The notes beneath the pieces were generated by a model. The model made no database searches. It was not told where the DNA came from and worked only from the letters and a program-made list of their open reading frames with translations. A DNA stretch of 64,000 nucleotides from Streptomyces sp. TP-A0356. Lineage in GTDB: Bacteria; Actinomycetota; Actinomycetes; Streptomycetales; Streptomycetaceae. Within the stretch, counting starts at the first letter, position 1, and every line of letters starts with the position of its first letter. The stretch spans positions 62,001 through 126,000 of the forward strand of contig NZ_BBZJ01000025.1 in assembly GCF_001417775.1 (NCBI RefSeq). The letters are read 5' to 3'. Below are positions 18,102 to 28,677 of this stretch, piece by piece. A program made the position numbers and the translations under genes.

Positions 18102-19147
18102 CAGACGTTCTGCCCATTGCCGCTCGCCGACGCCGCCTTGATGCCCTCGGCGATCCGGTCGAGCACGGACGGCTTGGGCGCGTTCGAGCCGACATCGATG
18201 CCGAAGCGGACCACGACGAGCTGCCGGGAGTCGGCGGGCGAAGGGAAGACCAGCGACTCGACATAGCCGTCGGCGCCCTTGCTGGTGATCGCCTTCCAGC
18301 GGACCAGGTAGCCCTGCCGCCCCGCCACGCTCACCGACTTGGAGGCCAGCACCTGGTGGGAGGTGATCCCGCCGTAGGAGGCGCCGCCGTACGACTCCGT
18401 GGCGTTCTTGGCTATGTCCTCCTTGGCCGCAGCCTCCGCGGTGGTGGCCGTCAGCCCCTGGGCCCGGGCCGAGGCCGAGTACGCCCCACCGGTGTTGCAG
18501 GTCTTCGAGGTGTCACCGGGGCACTTGTACTGGTCCTTCGACTCGATCGCCGCCCCACCGTCGAGGCTGGTCCCACCGGTCCAGCCGTCGGGCACGGGGA
18601 TGCTGATGCCGTTGTTCAGATCGGTGGCGTACCCGGCCTCGGTCCCCGGCCGCCCGGACTGCCCGGGCGCGGGGCTCCGGCCGCCCGAGCCGCCCGACCC
18701 ACCGGAACCGCCGGGACCGCCCTGGCCACCGAAGGGTGCGCCCTGGCCCCCTTGGCCGCCCTGGCCCTCCTGGCCGCCGAAACCGCCCTGGCCGCCCGGC
18801 CCCTGGGCGCCCGCGGAGTTCCCGTTCCGGCTGTCGTGCGCGGAGAGCGCGTAGACACCGCCGCCTATCCCGGCGAGGACGAGGACCGCCGCCGCCACGG
18901 CTGTCGCGGTGCGCACACCCCGCCCGGCGGGGGCGGGGTGTGCACCGGGGTACGGGACGCCGGCGTACGGCTCGCCAGGATGTGCGTCGGTCATCGGCGG
19001 CTGCGCCGGCGGGCCCCACGCGGCGGCCGGGTCCGCGGGCCGGGTCCGGTCCGTCCATGCCTTGCCGTCCCACCAGCGCTCGGTGGCGGGCCCGTCACTT
19101 GTCTGCCCGGGGTCGGGGTACCACCCGGGAGGTGTCACCTGCGTCAT
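18101..19147 (-). CDS. DUF2510 membrane-anchored protein with Gly-rich linker
   Basis: 348 residues. N-terminal DUF2510 motif (PPGWYPDPGQ, then ERWWDGKAWTDRT), a Pro-rich stretch, one transmembrane helix (about 85-105, AVAAAVLVLAGIGGGVYAL), then a Gly/Gln/Ser-rich low-complexity linker (about 115-175) and an extracytoplasmic C-terminal domain of about 170 residues (starting ATDLNNGISIPVPDGW). The C-terminal domain resembles the lipoprotein LpqN/PsbP-like fold in outline, but I do not recognise it firmly. Function unknown. The stop codon runs directly into a dispersed repeat. Confidence 0.85.
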   Translation of the reverse strand: MTQVTPPGWYPDPGQTSDGPATERWWDGKAWTDRTRPADPAAAWGPPAQPPMTDAHPGEPYAGVPYPGAHPAPAGRGVRTATAVAAAVLVLAGIGGGVYALSAHDSRNGNSAGAQGPGGQGGFGGQEGQGGQGGQGAPFGGQGGPGGSGGSGGSGGRSPAPGQSGRPGTEAGYATDLNNGISIPVPDGWTGGTSLDGGAAIESKDQYKCPGDTSKTCNTGGAYSASARAQGLTATTAEAAAKEDIAKNATESYGGASYGGITSHQVLASKSVSVAGRQGYLVRWKAITSKGADGYVESLVFPSPADSRQLVVVRFGIDVGSNAPKPSVLDRIAEGIKAASASGNGQNV

Positions 19148-19499
19148 GGACCCACCGTATGAGGCATGCGTGAAAGAGGGATGAGAGCGGCGGCGCGAAG
19201 GCGCACACATGTGCGCCGACTCCCTCGGCCGCGCCGCGGCCACCCGGAGGGGTGAACCCCCGCTCCCGACACCGCCGCTCACGGCGACCACCGCGACGTG
19301 ACCAGGAATCAGCTTCCTTTACAAGGGATTTGACGGGCCGTGACGCACATGGGCGCAGGTGAGCGGCATGTGCCGTCGCCCCGGGGCACCGCGTGTCACC
19401 CGTCACGGCAACAGGTGCCCCGACCCGCCTCCACCGGAGCACGGGGAGGACTAGGCTCGGTGTCCGTACGTCGTTTGGGCGACCTGGGGAGGTACCGGG
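19148..19499. promoter_or_regulatory. 352-bp divergent intergenic region
   Basis: This holds the promoters of the DUF2510 gene (left) and the large ATPase gene (right). A short inverted repeat GGCGCAC-ACAT-GTGCGCC lies at 19200-19217. No gene or other structure was recognised. Confidence 0.35.
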
Positions 19500-22124
19500 A
19501 TGACGGAGGTACGGCCCTGCTCGGCCGCCTCGGCTTCCCTGTGGGAACGCGACGCGGAGCTCACCGTCGTCACCGAGGCGGTCGACGCCCTGTGCGCCGA
19601 CTCCTCGTCCTCGGCGTCCGGGAGCCTGCTCGTGTTCAGCGGGGAGGCCGGCATCGGCAAGACCGCGCTGCTCGGCGAGACACGCCGTATCGCGCAGCGG
19701 CGCGGCTGCACGGTCTGGTCGGCACGCGGCGGCGAGACCGTCACGTCCGTCCCCTTCAACGTCGTACGGCAGCTGCTCCAGCCCGCGCTGGTCTCGCTGA
19801 TGCCGGAGGAGGCCCGGGAGTACCTGGGCGACTGGTACGAGGTCGCGGGCCCCGCCCTCGGGATCACGGAGCCCGGCGAGCGACAGGCCGACCCCCAGGG
19901 CGTGTGCGACGGCCTGGTGGTGGCCGTCTCCCGGTTCGCCAAACGGGAGTGGCCGCTGGTCCTGCTCATCGACGACGCGCACTGGGCCGACCAGGAGACC
20001 CTGCACTGGCTGGCCGCCTTCTGCGAGCGCCTCGACGATCTGCGTGTGCTCGTCGTGGCCGCCCGCCGCCCGATCAGCACCCTCAGCGAGCTCACCCCCA
20101 CGGCGACCGCCGGACTCACCCGGGCCACCATCGGCGCCCACGCCGACGCCGCGTTCTGCCGCGAGGTGTGGGCCGTCACCGCGGGCAACCCGTACGAGAC
20201 CGTCGAACTCCTCGCCAAGGTCCAGGACAGCCAGCTCGAACCGGTCGAGGCGTCGGCCGCCGAACTGCGCGCCCTGAACCGATCGGCTCGCGGCCACGGC
20301 CTCGTCGCCCGCCTCGAAGGCCTCGGCATAGAGGCCACCCGGTTCGCCTGGGCCGCGGCCATCCTCGGCACCGGCATCACCGTGGACCTGGTGGCCCGGC
20401 TCGCCACCCTGCGCCGCGAGGAGGCGGCGCGCTGCGCCGAACTCCTCAGCGTGGCCCGTATCCTCACCGAGCCCGACCGGGCGAGCCACCAGGGGGACGA
20501 CGGGGAGCTGGAGTTCGTGCACCCGCTGATCGCCACCGCCGTCTACCGCTCGATCCCGGACGGCCTGCGCACCGCGATGCACGGCATCGCCGCACAGGTC
20601 GTCACCGACTCCGGCCTCGGCGCCGCGGCCGCCTCCCGCCACCTCCTCGAAGTCCACCCCGACGACGACGAGGAACTCGTCGAGCAGATGCGTGAGGCCG
20701 CGCGCGAACACCTCGCCGTCGGCGCCCCCGAAGCGGCCCGACGCTGTCTGGAGCGGGCCCTGCTGGAGCCGCCACTGCCCGAGGTCCACCCGTATGTGCT
20801 CTACGAGCTCGGCTGCGCCACGCTGCTGACCTCACCCGCCACCACCGTCGGCTACCTCCAGGCGGCCCTCGCCATGCCGGGTCTCCAGGGCGACGACCGA
20901 GTGGACGCCGTCTACCGGCTCTCCCAGGCCCTGCTGCACAACGACCAGCTGGACCAGGCCGTGCGCACCGTCGACGAGGAGGCGGCCCGCCTCGCGCCCG
21001 GCCCCTCCCGTATGCGCCTGCAGGCCGTGCACTACATGTGGGAGGGCATCCACGCCGCAGCGGAGGACTCCCCGATCCGCTCCCGTGAGCTGGCCGAACT
21101 CGCCGCCACCTGCACCGGACGGGACAACTCCGAGCGCGCGCTGCTCATCCTGCGCGGCTTCGACGCGATGACCCACGGCGAGAACGCCGAGGAGGTCGTG
21201 GAACTGTGCGACCGCGCCCTGGTCAACGGCCGCCTCGCACCCGGGCTCGGCTGGACCGACACCGAGTGGGGCATCGAACTGCTGCTGATGCTCGGCAGCG
21301 CGTACGCCTACACGGACCGCCTCGACCGGGCCGAGAGCCTGTTCACCGAGGGCCTGCGGGCCTACGAGTCCGCCGGCTGGAGCGGCGGCCACCTCGCCCT
21401 GGCCCACGCGTATGTCGGCCTGGCCCACCGCAGGCGGGGCCGGCTCAGGGATGCCGAGACCTCCCTGCGCGAGTCACTGCGCCTCGCCGAGCGCGTCGGC
21501 CGCGGACTGCCCCTGTACTGGTCCGCGACCTGCGGACTCGTCGACACCCTGCTCGCCCGCGGGCATGTCGAGGAGGCCTGGTCGATCGCCGAGCGATACG
21601 GCTTTGCACCGCCGTACCCGTCCACGATCGTGCTGCCCGACACCCGCTCGGTACGCGGCCGGCTGCTGCTCGCCGTCGGCCGGTACGAGGAGGGCGTGAA
21701 CGAACTGGAGGCCGCGCAGAAGGCGTCCGCCGGACGCGGCCACCACACCGTGCTGGCACCCTGGGCGGGTGACCTCGCCCGCGCACTGGCCACCGACGAT
21801 CCCCGCTGCGCCGCCGAACTGGCCACGACCGCCCGCCGGCAGGCCGAGCTCATCGGCACGGACACGGCGGTCGGGGAGGCACTCCGCGTCGCCGCCGCCC
21901 TGGAGACGGGCCAGCGCGCCACCGCGCTCCACGCCCAGGCGGTCACGTACCTGGAGTCCTCGCCCTGCGCCTATGAGCACGCCGCGGCCCGCGTCGAGTA
22001 CGGGATCGCCACACGGTCGGTGGCCGAGCTCAAGCGGGGTCTGACATTGGCGCGGTCGTGCGGGGCCGACGGGCTGGCGGCTCAGGCCCAGGAGGTGCTG
22101 GACCACGGCAGGGGACTTCGCTGA
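19500..22124 (+). CDS. LAL-like AAA/STAND ATPase lacking the LuxR helix-turn-helix
   Basis: 874 residues; ATG preceded by GGGAGG. AAA_16-type ATPase domain with Walker A GEAGIGKTALL (about 50-60) and Walker B VLLIDDAHWADQ (about 155-166), followed by about 500 residues of TPR-like helical repeats (for example LDRAESLFTEGLRAYESAGW). It resembles large LuxR regulators (LAL/MalT type) over its whole length but ends at QEVLDHGRGLR with no C-terminal DNA-binding domain. It may be a signal-sensing ATPase that works through a partner, or a regulator that lost its output domain. It converges with the SDR gene, with only 6 nt between stops. Confidence 0.85.
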   Translation: MTEVRPCSAASASLWERDAELTVVTEAVDALCADSSSSASGSLLVFSGEAGIGKTALLGETRRIAQRRGCTVWSARGGETVTSVPFNVVRQLLQPALVSLMPEEAREYLGDWYEVAGPALGITEPGERQADPQGVCDGLVVAVSRFAKREWPLVLLIDDAHWADQETLHWLAAFCERLDDLRVLVVAARRPISTLSELTPTATAGLTRATIGAHADAAFCREVWAVTAGNPYETVELLAKVQDSQLEPVEASAAELRALNRSARGHGLVARLEGLGIEATRFAWAAAILGTGITVDLVARLATLRREEAARCAELLSVARILTEPDRASHQGDDGELEFVHPLIATAVYRSIPDGLRTAMHGIAAQVVTDSGLGAAAASRHLLEVHPDDDEELVEQMREAAREHLAVGAPEAARRCLERALLEPPLPEVHPYVLYELGCATLLTSPATTVGYLQAALAMPGLQGDDRVDAVYRLSQALLHNDQLDQAVRTVDEEAARLAPGPSRMRLQAVHYMWEGIHAAAEDSPIRSRELAELAATCTGRDNSERALLILRGFDAMTHGENAEEVVELCDRALVNGRLAPGLGWTDTEWGIELLLMLGSAYAYTDRLDRAESLFTEGLRAYESAGWSGGHLALAHAYVGLAHRRRGRLRDAETSLRESLRLAERVGRGLPLYWSATCGLVDTLLARGHVEEAWSIAERYGFAPPYPSTIVLPDTRSVRGRLLLAVGRYEEGVNELEAAQKASAGRGHHTVLAPWAGDLARALATDDPRCAAELATTARRQAELIGTDTAVGEALRVAAALETGQRATALHAQAVTYLESSPCAYEHAAARVEYGIATRSVAELKRGLTLARSCGADGLAAQAQEVLDHGRGLR

Positions 22125-22130
22125 CGGCCG

Positions 22131-22922
22131 CTACAGCGCCAGCAGTTGACCGGTGACCGCCTCCAGGCGCTTGTGCACCTCCCGGTCGTACGCCCGCTCG
22201 TGCGCCCGTGCCGGACGGGTGCCGTCGAAGTAGCCTCCGCTGCCCACGTCCTGGGTCGCCAGGGCCAGCACGCCCGGCGCGCCGTCCGCGACCGAGTTCC
22301 ACGGGGTGATGCCGCCCTCGCGAACCATCGCGGTGTCCATATAGGTCGCGGGGTGCAGGACGTTCACCGACACACCGCTGCCCTGCAACTCCTCGGCCAG
22401 CATGAACGTGTGGGCCGCCAGGGCGAACTTGCTGCGGCAGTAGGCCGAGACACCGCTGTAGCCGCGGGTCAGCTCCGGGTCGTCGAAGTCCAGGGGCTCC
22501 TGGCCGGCCGAGCCGACGTTGACGATCCGGGCGGCGGTGCTCGACCGCAGCGCCGGCAGCAGCGCGCGGGTGAGCGCGACCGGCGCCAGGTAGTTGACCG
22601 CGAGCCGCAGTTCGTGCCCGTCGGCGCTGACCTCGCGGCCGGAGCCGCGCGGACCGCCACCCACGCCCGCGTTGTTGATGAGGACGTCCAGCTCGGGGTG
22701 CGCGGCGGCCACCTCCTCGCCGAGCCGCCGCACCTGCGCCAGGGAGGCCAGGTCGGCCACGAAGCCCTGTGCCTCGCCCTCGGTGCGCAGCTCCGCGACG
22801 AGCCGCTCGGTGCGGCCCGGGTCGCGCCCGTGGGCGAGCACGACGTGTCCGGAGCGGACCAGTTCGAAGGCGACGTACCGGCCGAGACCGGAGGTGGCAC
22901 CGGTGATCAGAACAGTGGACAT
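22131..22922 (-). CDS. Short-chain dehydrogenase/reductase (SDR)
   Basis: 263 residues. Cofactor motif TGATSGLGR at the N-terminus, NNAG (LINNAGVGG) and the active-site tyrosine motif YCRSK with upstream Ser in VNVGSAGQ. This is the retinol-dehydrogenase/protochlorophyllide-reductase-like branch; cofactor probably NADP(H), since Arg follows the first glycine-rich strand (HGRD). It lies 64 nt downstream of pcaL on the same strand and may be the last gene of the pca transcript, but the substrate is unknown and nothing in beta-ketoadipate chemistry requires it. Confidence 0.9.
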   Translation of the reverse strand: MSTVLITGATSGLGRYVAFELVRSGHVVLAHGRDPGRTERLVAELRTEGEAQGFVADLASLAQVRRLGEEVAAAHPELDVLINNAGVGGGPRGSGREVSADGHELRLAVNYLAPVALTRALLPALRSSTAARIVNVGSAGQEPLDFDDPELTRGYSGVSAYCRSKFALAAHTFMLAEELQGSGVSVNVLHPATYMDTAMVREGGITPWNSVADGAPGVLALATQDVGSGGYFDGTRPARAHERAYDREVHKRLEAVTGQLLAL

Positions 22923-22986
22923 GCCTCCACCCTAGGCATGGGGCGGAGGCGGGAGGGGGGTACGGCTGAGGCTACGACCAGCAGGG

Positions 22987-24114
22987 TCACCCTCCGGCGC
23001 CGTCCTCCTCCGCGAGCACCCGCTGCGCCACCGCGAACGCCGAGTTCGCCGCCGGCACACCGCAGTAGACCGCCGTCTGCAGCAGTACCGCGCCGATCTC
23101 CTCGGGCGTCAGCCCGTTGCGTCGGGCCGCCCGGACGTGCATGGCGAGCTCGTCGTAGTGGCCGTGCGCGACCAGCGCCGTGAGCGTGATCATGCTGCGC
23201 TCCCGGTGGGAGAGCGTCGGGTCGGCCCAGATCTCCCCCCAGGCGTAGCGGGAGATGAAGTCCTGGAAGCGGGCGGTGAAGGGGGTCTGGCGCGCCTGCG
23301 CCCGGTCCACGTGCGCATCGCCGAGGACCTCGCGGCGCACCTCCATACCGCGCCCCGGCACTCCCGCGAAGTGTGCCCGCAGCGCGGTCAGGACGGCCGT
23401 GGGGCACAGGGCGGGTGCCAGATGCGAGGCACCCGGGAGCTCGACCAGCGTGGAGCCGGAGACCGCGTCCGCGATCTCCCGCAGGTGCGCGGGCGGTGTG
23501 GCCGGATCCTCGCGGCCCGCGATCAGCAGCGTGGGCGCGGTGATCGACGCCAGACGGCCCCGGATGTCGAACGCGGCGAGCGCGTCGCAGCAGGCGGCGT
23601 ACGCGCCAGGGTCCGCGTCCCGATGGTCCTGGACGAGCCGCGGCACGGTGAACCCGGGCGTGAACCAGCGGGAGTCCGCGCTCTCCACGAGTGGGTCCAG
23701 ACCCTCACGGCGGACCCGCTCGGCCCGCTCCTCCCACGGCTTCGACCCGTTGAAGTGCGCGGACGAGCAGATGACGGCCAGCGCCGAGACCCGCTCGGGG
23801 TGGTGCACGGCGAGGTGCAGACCCACCGCGCCGCCGAGCGACACCCCGGCGTACGCGAACCGGTCGACGCCCAGCGAGTCCGCGAGAGCCAGCACCAGTT
23901 CCGCGAGATCGGCGACCGTCGCGCCCGGCCGGATGAGGTCCGGGGCCGAGCCGCCGTGGCCGGGCAGATCCCAGCGGATCACCCGGTGGGTGACGGACAA
24001 CTCGGGCGCGATCTTGTCCCACAGGGCGTACGAGGTGCCCAGCGAGGGCCCGAGGAGCAGCGGGGGCGCGGTGGCGGGGCCCTCGATGCGGTGGTGCGGC
24101 ATCTTGTCGGTCAC
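22987..24114 (-). CDS. pcaL: PcaL: 3-oxoadipate enol-lactonase / 4-carboxymuconolactone decarboxylase fusion
   Basis: 375 residues from GTG, overlapping the stop of pcaB by 4 nt. N-terminal alpha/beta hydrolase (about 1-255; nucleophile elbow YAGVSLGGAVG) is the enol-lactone hydrolase (PcaD). The C-terminal domain (about 265-370; YAWGEIWADPTLSHRERSMI, HVRAARRNGLTPEEIGAVLL) is the gamma-carboxymuconolactone decarboxylase (PcaC). The fusion carries out two consecutive steps of protocatechuate breakdown in the cytoplasm and is usual in Streptomyces and Rhodococcus. Confidence 0.95.
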   Translation of the reverse strand: MTDKMPHHRIEGPATAPPLLLGPSLGTSYALWDKIAPELSVTHRVIRWDLPGHGGSAPDLIRPGATVADLAELVLALADSLGVDRFAYAGVSLGGAVGLHLAVHHPERVSALAVICSSAHFNGSKPWEERAERVRREGLDPLVESADSRWFTPGFTVPRLVQDHRDADPGAYAACCDALAAFDIRGRLASITAPTLLIAGREDPATPPAHLREIADAVSGSTLVELPGASHLAPALCPTAVLTALRAHFAGVPGRGMEVRREVLGDAHVDRAQARQTPFTARFQDFISRYAWGEIWADPTLSHRERSMITLTALVAHGHYDELAMHVRAARRNGLTPEEIGAVLLQTAVYCGVPAANSAFAVAQRVLAEEDGAGG

Positions 24115-25442
24115 GAGCGCTCCAAGGCACGGTCGGTCAGGGCTCCGGCGGCGCCGGTGTAACGGGCCGGGTCGACCAGGTCGTCCAGGTCGAGGTTCTT
24201 CAACTCAGGTTCTTCGGAGAGGACTTCGGCGAGGGAGCGGCCCTCCGCGTGGGTGCGCCGGGCGGCCTCGGTGAGGACTTCCTTGGCGCGGGCCCGGCCC
24301 AGCACGGGTGCCAGTTCCGCGGCCAGCCGCTCGGAGACGATCAACCCGTGGGTGAGCGCGAGGTGTTCGCACATGGCGTCCGCCTTCACCGTCAGTCCCT
24401 CGGCCAGTTCCACGGCGTCCCGCGCGGCGCCGCCGGCCAGACGCAGCAGATCGCGCAGCGGCTCCCACTCGGCGTGCCAGGCCCCGGCGGGCCGTTCGTC
24501 CTCGGCGGCCAGCGATCCGTACAGTGTGGCCGCGAGCTGCGGCGCCCGCCGGGAGGCCGCCGCGATCAGCGTGGCCCGTACGGGGTTCGCCTTGTGCGGC
24601 ATCGCCGAGGAGCCGCCCCCCGCACCCTCGGCGACCTCGGCGATCTCGGTGCGGGACAGGGTCAGCACATCCGTGGCGACCTTGCCCAGCGCTCCCGCCG
24701 TGAAGGCGAGCGCGCCGGCGAGGTCCGCGATCGGGGTGCGCAGCGTGTGCCAGGGCAACTCCGGTACGGCCAAACCGAGTTCACCCGCGTACGCGGCCGT
24801 GAGCGCCTGCGGGTCGTCCGCGCCGTACGCGATGAACGCGGCCGACGTGCCCGCCGCACCGCCCAGTTGAGCGGGCAGCCGGTCGCGCGCGGAGCGCAGC
24901 CGGTCCCGGGCGTCCAGCACCAGCGAACGCCAGCCCGCGGCCTTCAGCCCGAAGGTCGTCGGTACCGCGTGCTGGGTCAGGGTCCGCCCGGGCATCACGG
25001 TGTCCCGGTGCTGCCCGGCGAGCTGGGCCAGCGCCCGCTGCGTACGCTCCAGGTCGGCCAGGACCAGGTCCAGGGTGCGCACGGCCACCAGCATCGTCGC
25101 GGTGTCCAGGATGTCCTGGCTGGTCGCGCCCTGGTGGACGTAGGGACCGTACTCCGCGCCCACCGCCTGCGTCAGATCGGCGACGAGCGGGATCACCGGA
25201 TTGCCGCCGCCGCGGGCCCGAACGGCGATGTCCCGCGGGTCGAAGCGATCGGATTCGGCGGCCGAGGTCACCGCCGTCGCCGCCGCCGCCGGGGCCAGTC
25301 CCAGCGAGGCCTGGGCGCGGGTCAGGGCGGCCTCCGCGTCGAGCAGCGCCCGCAGATACGCGGTGTCACCCGTCGCCGACGCGACGGGGGAGCCGGCCCA
25401 CCCGGGGGCGAGCAGGCCGGTGTCGTACGGAAGCGATGTCAC
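24111..25442 (-). CDS. pcaB: 3-carboxy-cis,cis-muconate cycloisomerase
   Basis: 443 residues from GTG at 25442, whose GTGA overlaps the pcaG stop; the longer open frame upstream is antisense-like sequence over pcaG. Fumarase/aspartase superfamily with the signature GGGSSAMPHKANPV and HQGATSQDILDT. It lactonises 3-carboxy-cis,cis-muconate to gamma-carboxymuconolactone, the product of the dioxygenase encoded just upstream. The 4-nt overlaps on both sides indicate tight translational coupling in the pca operon. Confidence 0.95.
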   Translation of the reverse strand: MTSLPYDTGLLAPGWAGSPVASATGDTAYLRALLDAEAALTRAQASLGLAPAAAATAVTSAAESDRFDPRDIAVRARGGGNPVIPLVADLTQAVGAEYGPYVHQGATSQDILDTATMLVAVRTLDLVLADLERTQRALAQLAGQHRDTVMPGRTLTQHAVPTTFGLKAAGWRSLVLDARDRLRSARDRLPAQLGGAAGTSAAFIAYGADDPQALTAAYAGELGLAVPELPWHTLRTPIADLAGALAFTAGALGKVATDVLTLSRTEIAEVAEGAGGGSSAMPHKANPVRATLIAAASRRAPQLAATLYGSLAAEDERPAGAWHAEWEPLRDLLRLAGGAARDAVELAEGLTVKADAMCEHLALTHGLIVSERLAAELAPVLGRARAKEVLTEAARRTHAEGRSLAEVLSEEPELKNLDLDDLVDPARYTGAAGALTDRALERS

Positions 25443-26044
25443 CGGAACTCCAGGAAGACCGTCTCGCCTTCGCCCTGAAGGCGGATGTCGAAACGGTACG
25501 TGCCGTTGCCCTCGGCCACGGCGATCAGCGTGTCGCGGCGCTCCTCGTCCACCTGGGCGAGCAGCGGGTCCGCGGCCAGCGCCGCGTCGTCGCCCGGCAG
25601 GTAGATCCGGGTGAACAGGTGCATGAGCAGGCCCCGCGCGAAGACGCAGACGCCCAGGTACGGGGCGCTGCGCCCGCGCGCGCCGGGCCGCAGCGTACGG
25701 GCGTACCAGTGTCCGTTGGAGTCCGTCTGGATGCGGCCCCAGCCCGTGAACTCCACCCCGTTGCGGCCCAGATGGCCGCCGGTCGCCGGATCCCGCCGGA
25801 TCGAGCCGTCCACCCGTGGCAGCCGGCCGTCCGGGTCCGGGCCCCACAGCTCCACCAAGGCGTCCGGCAGCGGACCGCCCTCGCCGTCGAGGACGTATCC
25901 CTGGACGGTGATCGTCTCCGGGTGGCCGACGGGAGCGATGTCACCGCCTCCCGGGAACGGGAGCGCGTATCCGTAGAAGGGCCCGACCGTGTGGGAGGGA
26001 GTGGGCAGCACGCTCTCCGGCCTGCTCGTGTCGATCTTGGTCAT
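25439..26044 (-). CDS. pcaG: Protocatechuate 3,4-dioxygenase alpha subunit
   Basis: 201 residues. Intradiol-dioxygenase fold with TPSHTVGPFYGYALPF near the N-terminus and the TGWGRIQTDSNGHWY strand. As in other PcaG proteins it lacks the iron ligands, which are in PcaH. It forms the alpha-beta heteromer that cleaves protocatechuate to 3-carboxy-cis,cis-muconate. It starts 6 nt after pcaH. Confidence 0.96.
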   Translation of the reverse strand: MTKIDTSRPESVLPTPSHTVGPFYGYALPFPGGGDIAPVGHPETITVQGYVLDGEGGPLPDALVELWGPDPDGRLPRVDGSIRRDPATGGHLGRNGVEFTGWGRIQTDSNGHWYARTLRPGARGRSAPYLGVCVFARGLLMHLFTRIYLPGDDAALAADPLLAQVDEERRDTLIAVAEGNGTYRFDIRLQGEGETVFLEFR

Positions 26045-26050
26045 GGCAGG

Positions 26051-26824
26051 TCAGCGTCCTTCCTCGATCCAGGTGGCGTTCGGGCCGTCGAGCACGATGT
26101 CCCAGTGGTAGCCGAGCGAGAACTCCGGCACCGACAGGCTGTGGTCGTACGTCGCGACCAGCCGCTGCCGGGCGGCGTCGTCCGTCACGGACTGCAGGAT
26201 CGGGTCGTACGGGAAGAGCGGGTCGTTCGGGAAGTACATCTGCGTCACCAGCCGCTGGGTGAACGCCGTGCCGAAGACCGAGAAGTGGATGTGGGCCGGG
26301 CGCCAGGCGCCCACGTGGTTGCGCCAGGGATAGGGACCCGGCTGAACGGTGGTGAAGCGGTAGCAGCCGTCGTCGTCCGTGAGGGTGCGGCCGACGCCTG
26401 TGAAGTTCGGGTCGAGAGGGGCGTCGTGCTGCTCCCGCTGGTGCGCGTACCGGCCGGCCGAGTTCGCCTGCCAGATCTCGACGAGTTGACCGCGTACCGG
26501 GCGCCCGTCGCCGTCGAGGAGGCGGCCGGAGACGGTGATCCGCTCCCCGACCGGCTCGCCCCGGTGGTGCTTGGTGAGGTCGTTGTCGATCTCGGTGATG
26601 TCGCGTTCGCCGAAGGCCGGGGAGGACAGCTCCACCAGCTCCGGGTCCTTGCTGACGTCGATCGTGATCGGCGGCTGCTTGGGGTGGCGCAGCACGGAGG
26701 AGCGGTACGGGGCGTAGTCGCGGCGCGGGTGGTGCTCGACGGGCGCGCCGTCGGCGACCCGCTTCTCGTAGGCGGCGTGCTCGGCCGCGATCTCCCGGTC
26801 GATGTCGTGCTGAGTGAGAGCCAT
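26051..26824 (-). CDS. pcaH: Protocatechuate 3,4-dioxygenase beta subunit (iron-binding)
   Basis: 257 residues. Carries the Fe(III) ligands expected of the catalytic subunit: Tyr in AGRYAHQ, Tyr in PGPYPWRN and two His in RPAHIHFSV. The N-terminal extension (HPRRDYAPYRSSVLRHPKQP) is typical of PcaH. With PcaG it opens the aromatic ring of protocatechuate by intradiol cleavage using O2. Nine nt separate it from pcaF. Confidence 0.97.
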   Translation of the reverse strand: MALTQHDIDREIAAEHAAYEKRVADGAPVEHHPRRDYAPYRSSVLRHPKQPPITIDVSKDPELVELSSPAFGERDITEIDNDLTKHHRGEPVGERITVSGRLLDGDGRPVRGQLVEIWQANSAGRYAHQREQHDAPLDPNFTGVGRTLTDDDGCYRFTTVQPGPYPWRNHVGAWRPAHIHFSVFGTAFTQRLVTQMYFPNDPLFPYDPILQSVTDDAARQRLVATYDHSLSVPEFSLGYHWDIVLDGPNATWIEEGR

Positions 26825-26833
26825 GGGGGGTTC

Positions 26834-28032
<1,199 letters not shown>

Positions 28033-28036
<4 letters not shown>

Positions 28037-28677
28037 TTCAGGCCCCCCGCGACGGTCAGCTTGGCGTCGGTCTTGGCGACGATCTCCTCCACGTCGATGC
28101 CGGGCGCGCACTCCACCAGGACGAGCCCGTCGTCGGTCACATCCAGCACACCGAGGTCGGTGATGACGCGGTTCACACAGGCCTTGCCGGTCAGCGGGAG
28201 GGCGCACTCGGGGAGGATCTTCGGGGTGCCGTCCTTGGCGGTGTGCGTCATGACGACGATGACGGTGCGCGCGCCGTGCACCAGGTCCATCGCCCCGCCG
28301 ATCCCCGTGATCAGCTTGCCGGGGATCGCCCAGTTGGCGAGGTCACCCGTCTCGGAGACCTGCATGGCACCCAGCACGGCGACATCGATGTGCCCACCGC
28401 GGATCATCGAGAACGACAGTGCCGAGTCGAAGAACGAAGCCCCCGGCAGGACGGTCACCGTCTCCTTCCCGGCGTTGATCAGGTCGGGGTCGACCTGGTC
28501 CTCGGTCGGGTACGGTCCGGTGCCGAGGATGCCGTTCTCCGACTCCAGGACGACTTCCACGCCGTCGGGCAGGTGGTTGGGGATCAGTGTCGGCAGACCG
28601 ATGCCGAGATTGACGTACTGGCCGTCCCTGAGCTCGCGTGCGGCGCGGGCGGCCATCTGCTCGCGTGTCCAGCCCAT
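28033..28677 (-). CDS. pcaJ: 3-oxoadipate CoA-transferase subunit B
   Basis: 214 residues; ATG overlaps the pcaI stop by one base (TGATG). Contains the catalytic Glu in ESENGILGTGPYP and the family end IDVEEIVAKTDAKLTV. With PcaI it transfers CoA from succinyl-CoA to beta-ketoadipate. GIGLPTLIPNHLP is the subunit B signature. Confidence 0.95.
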
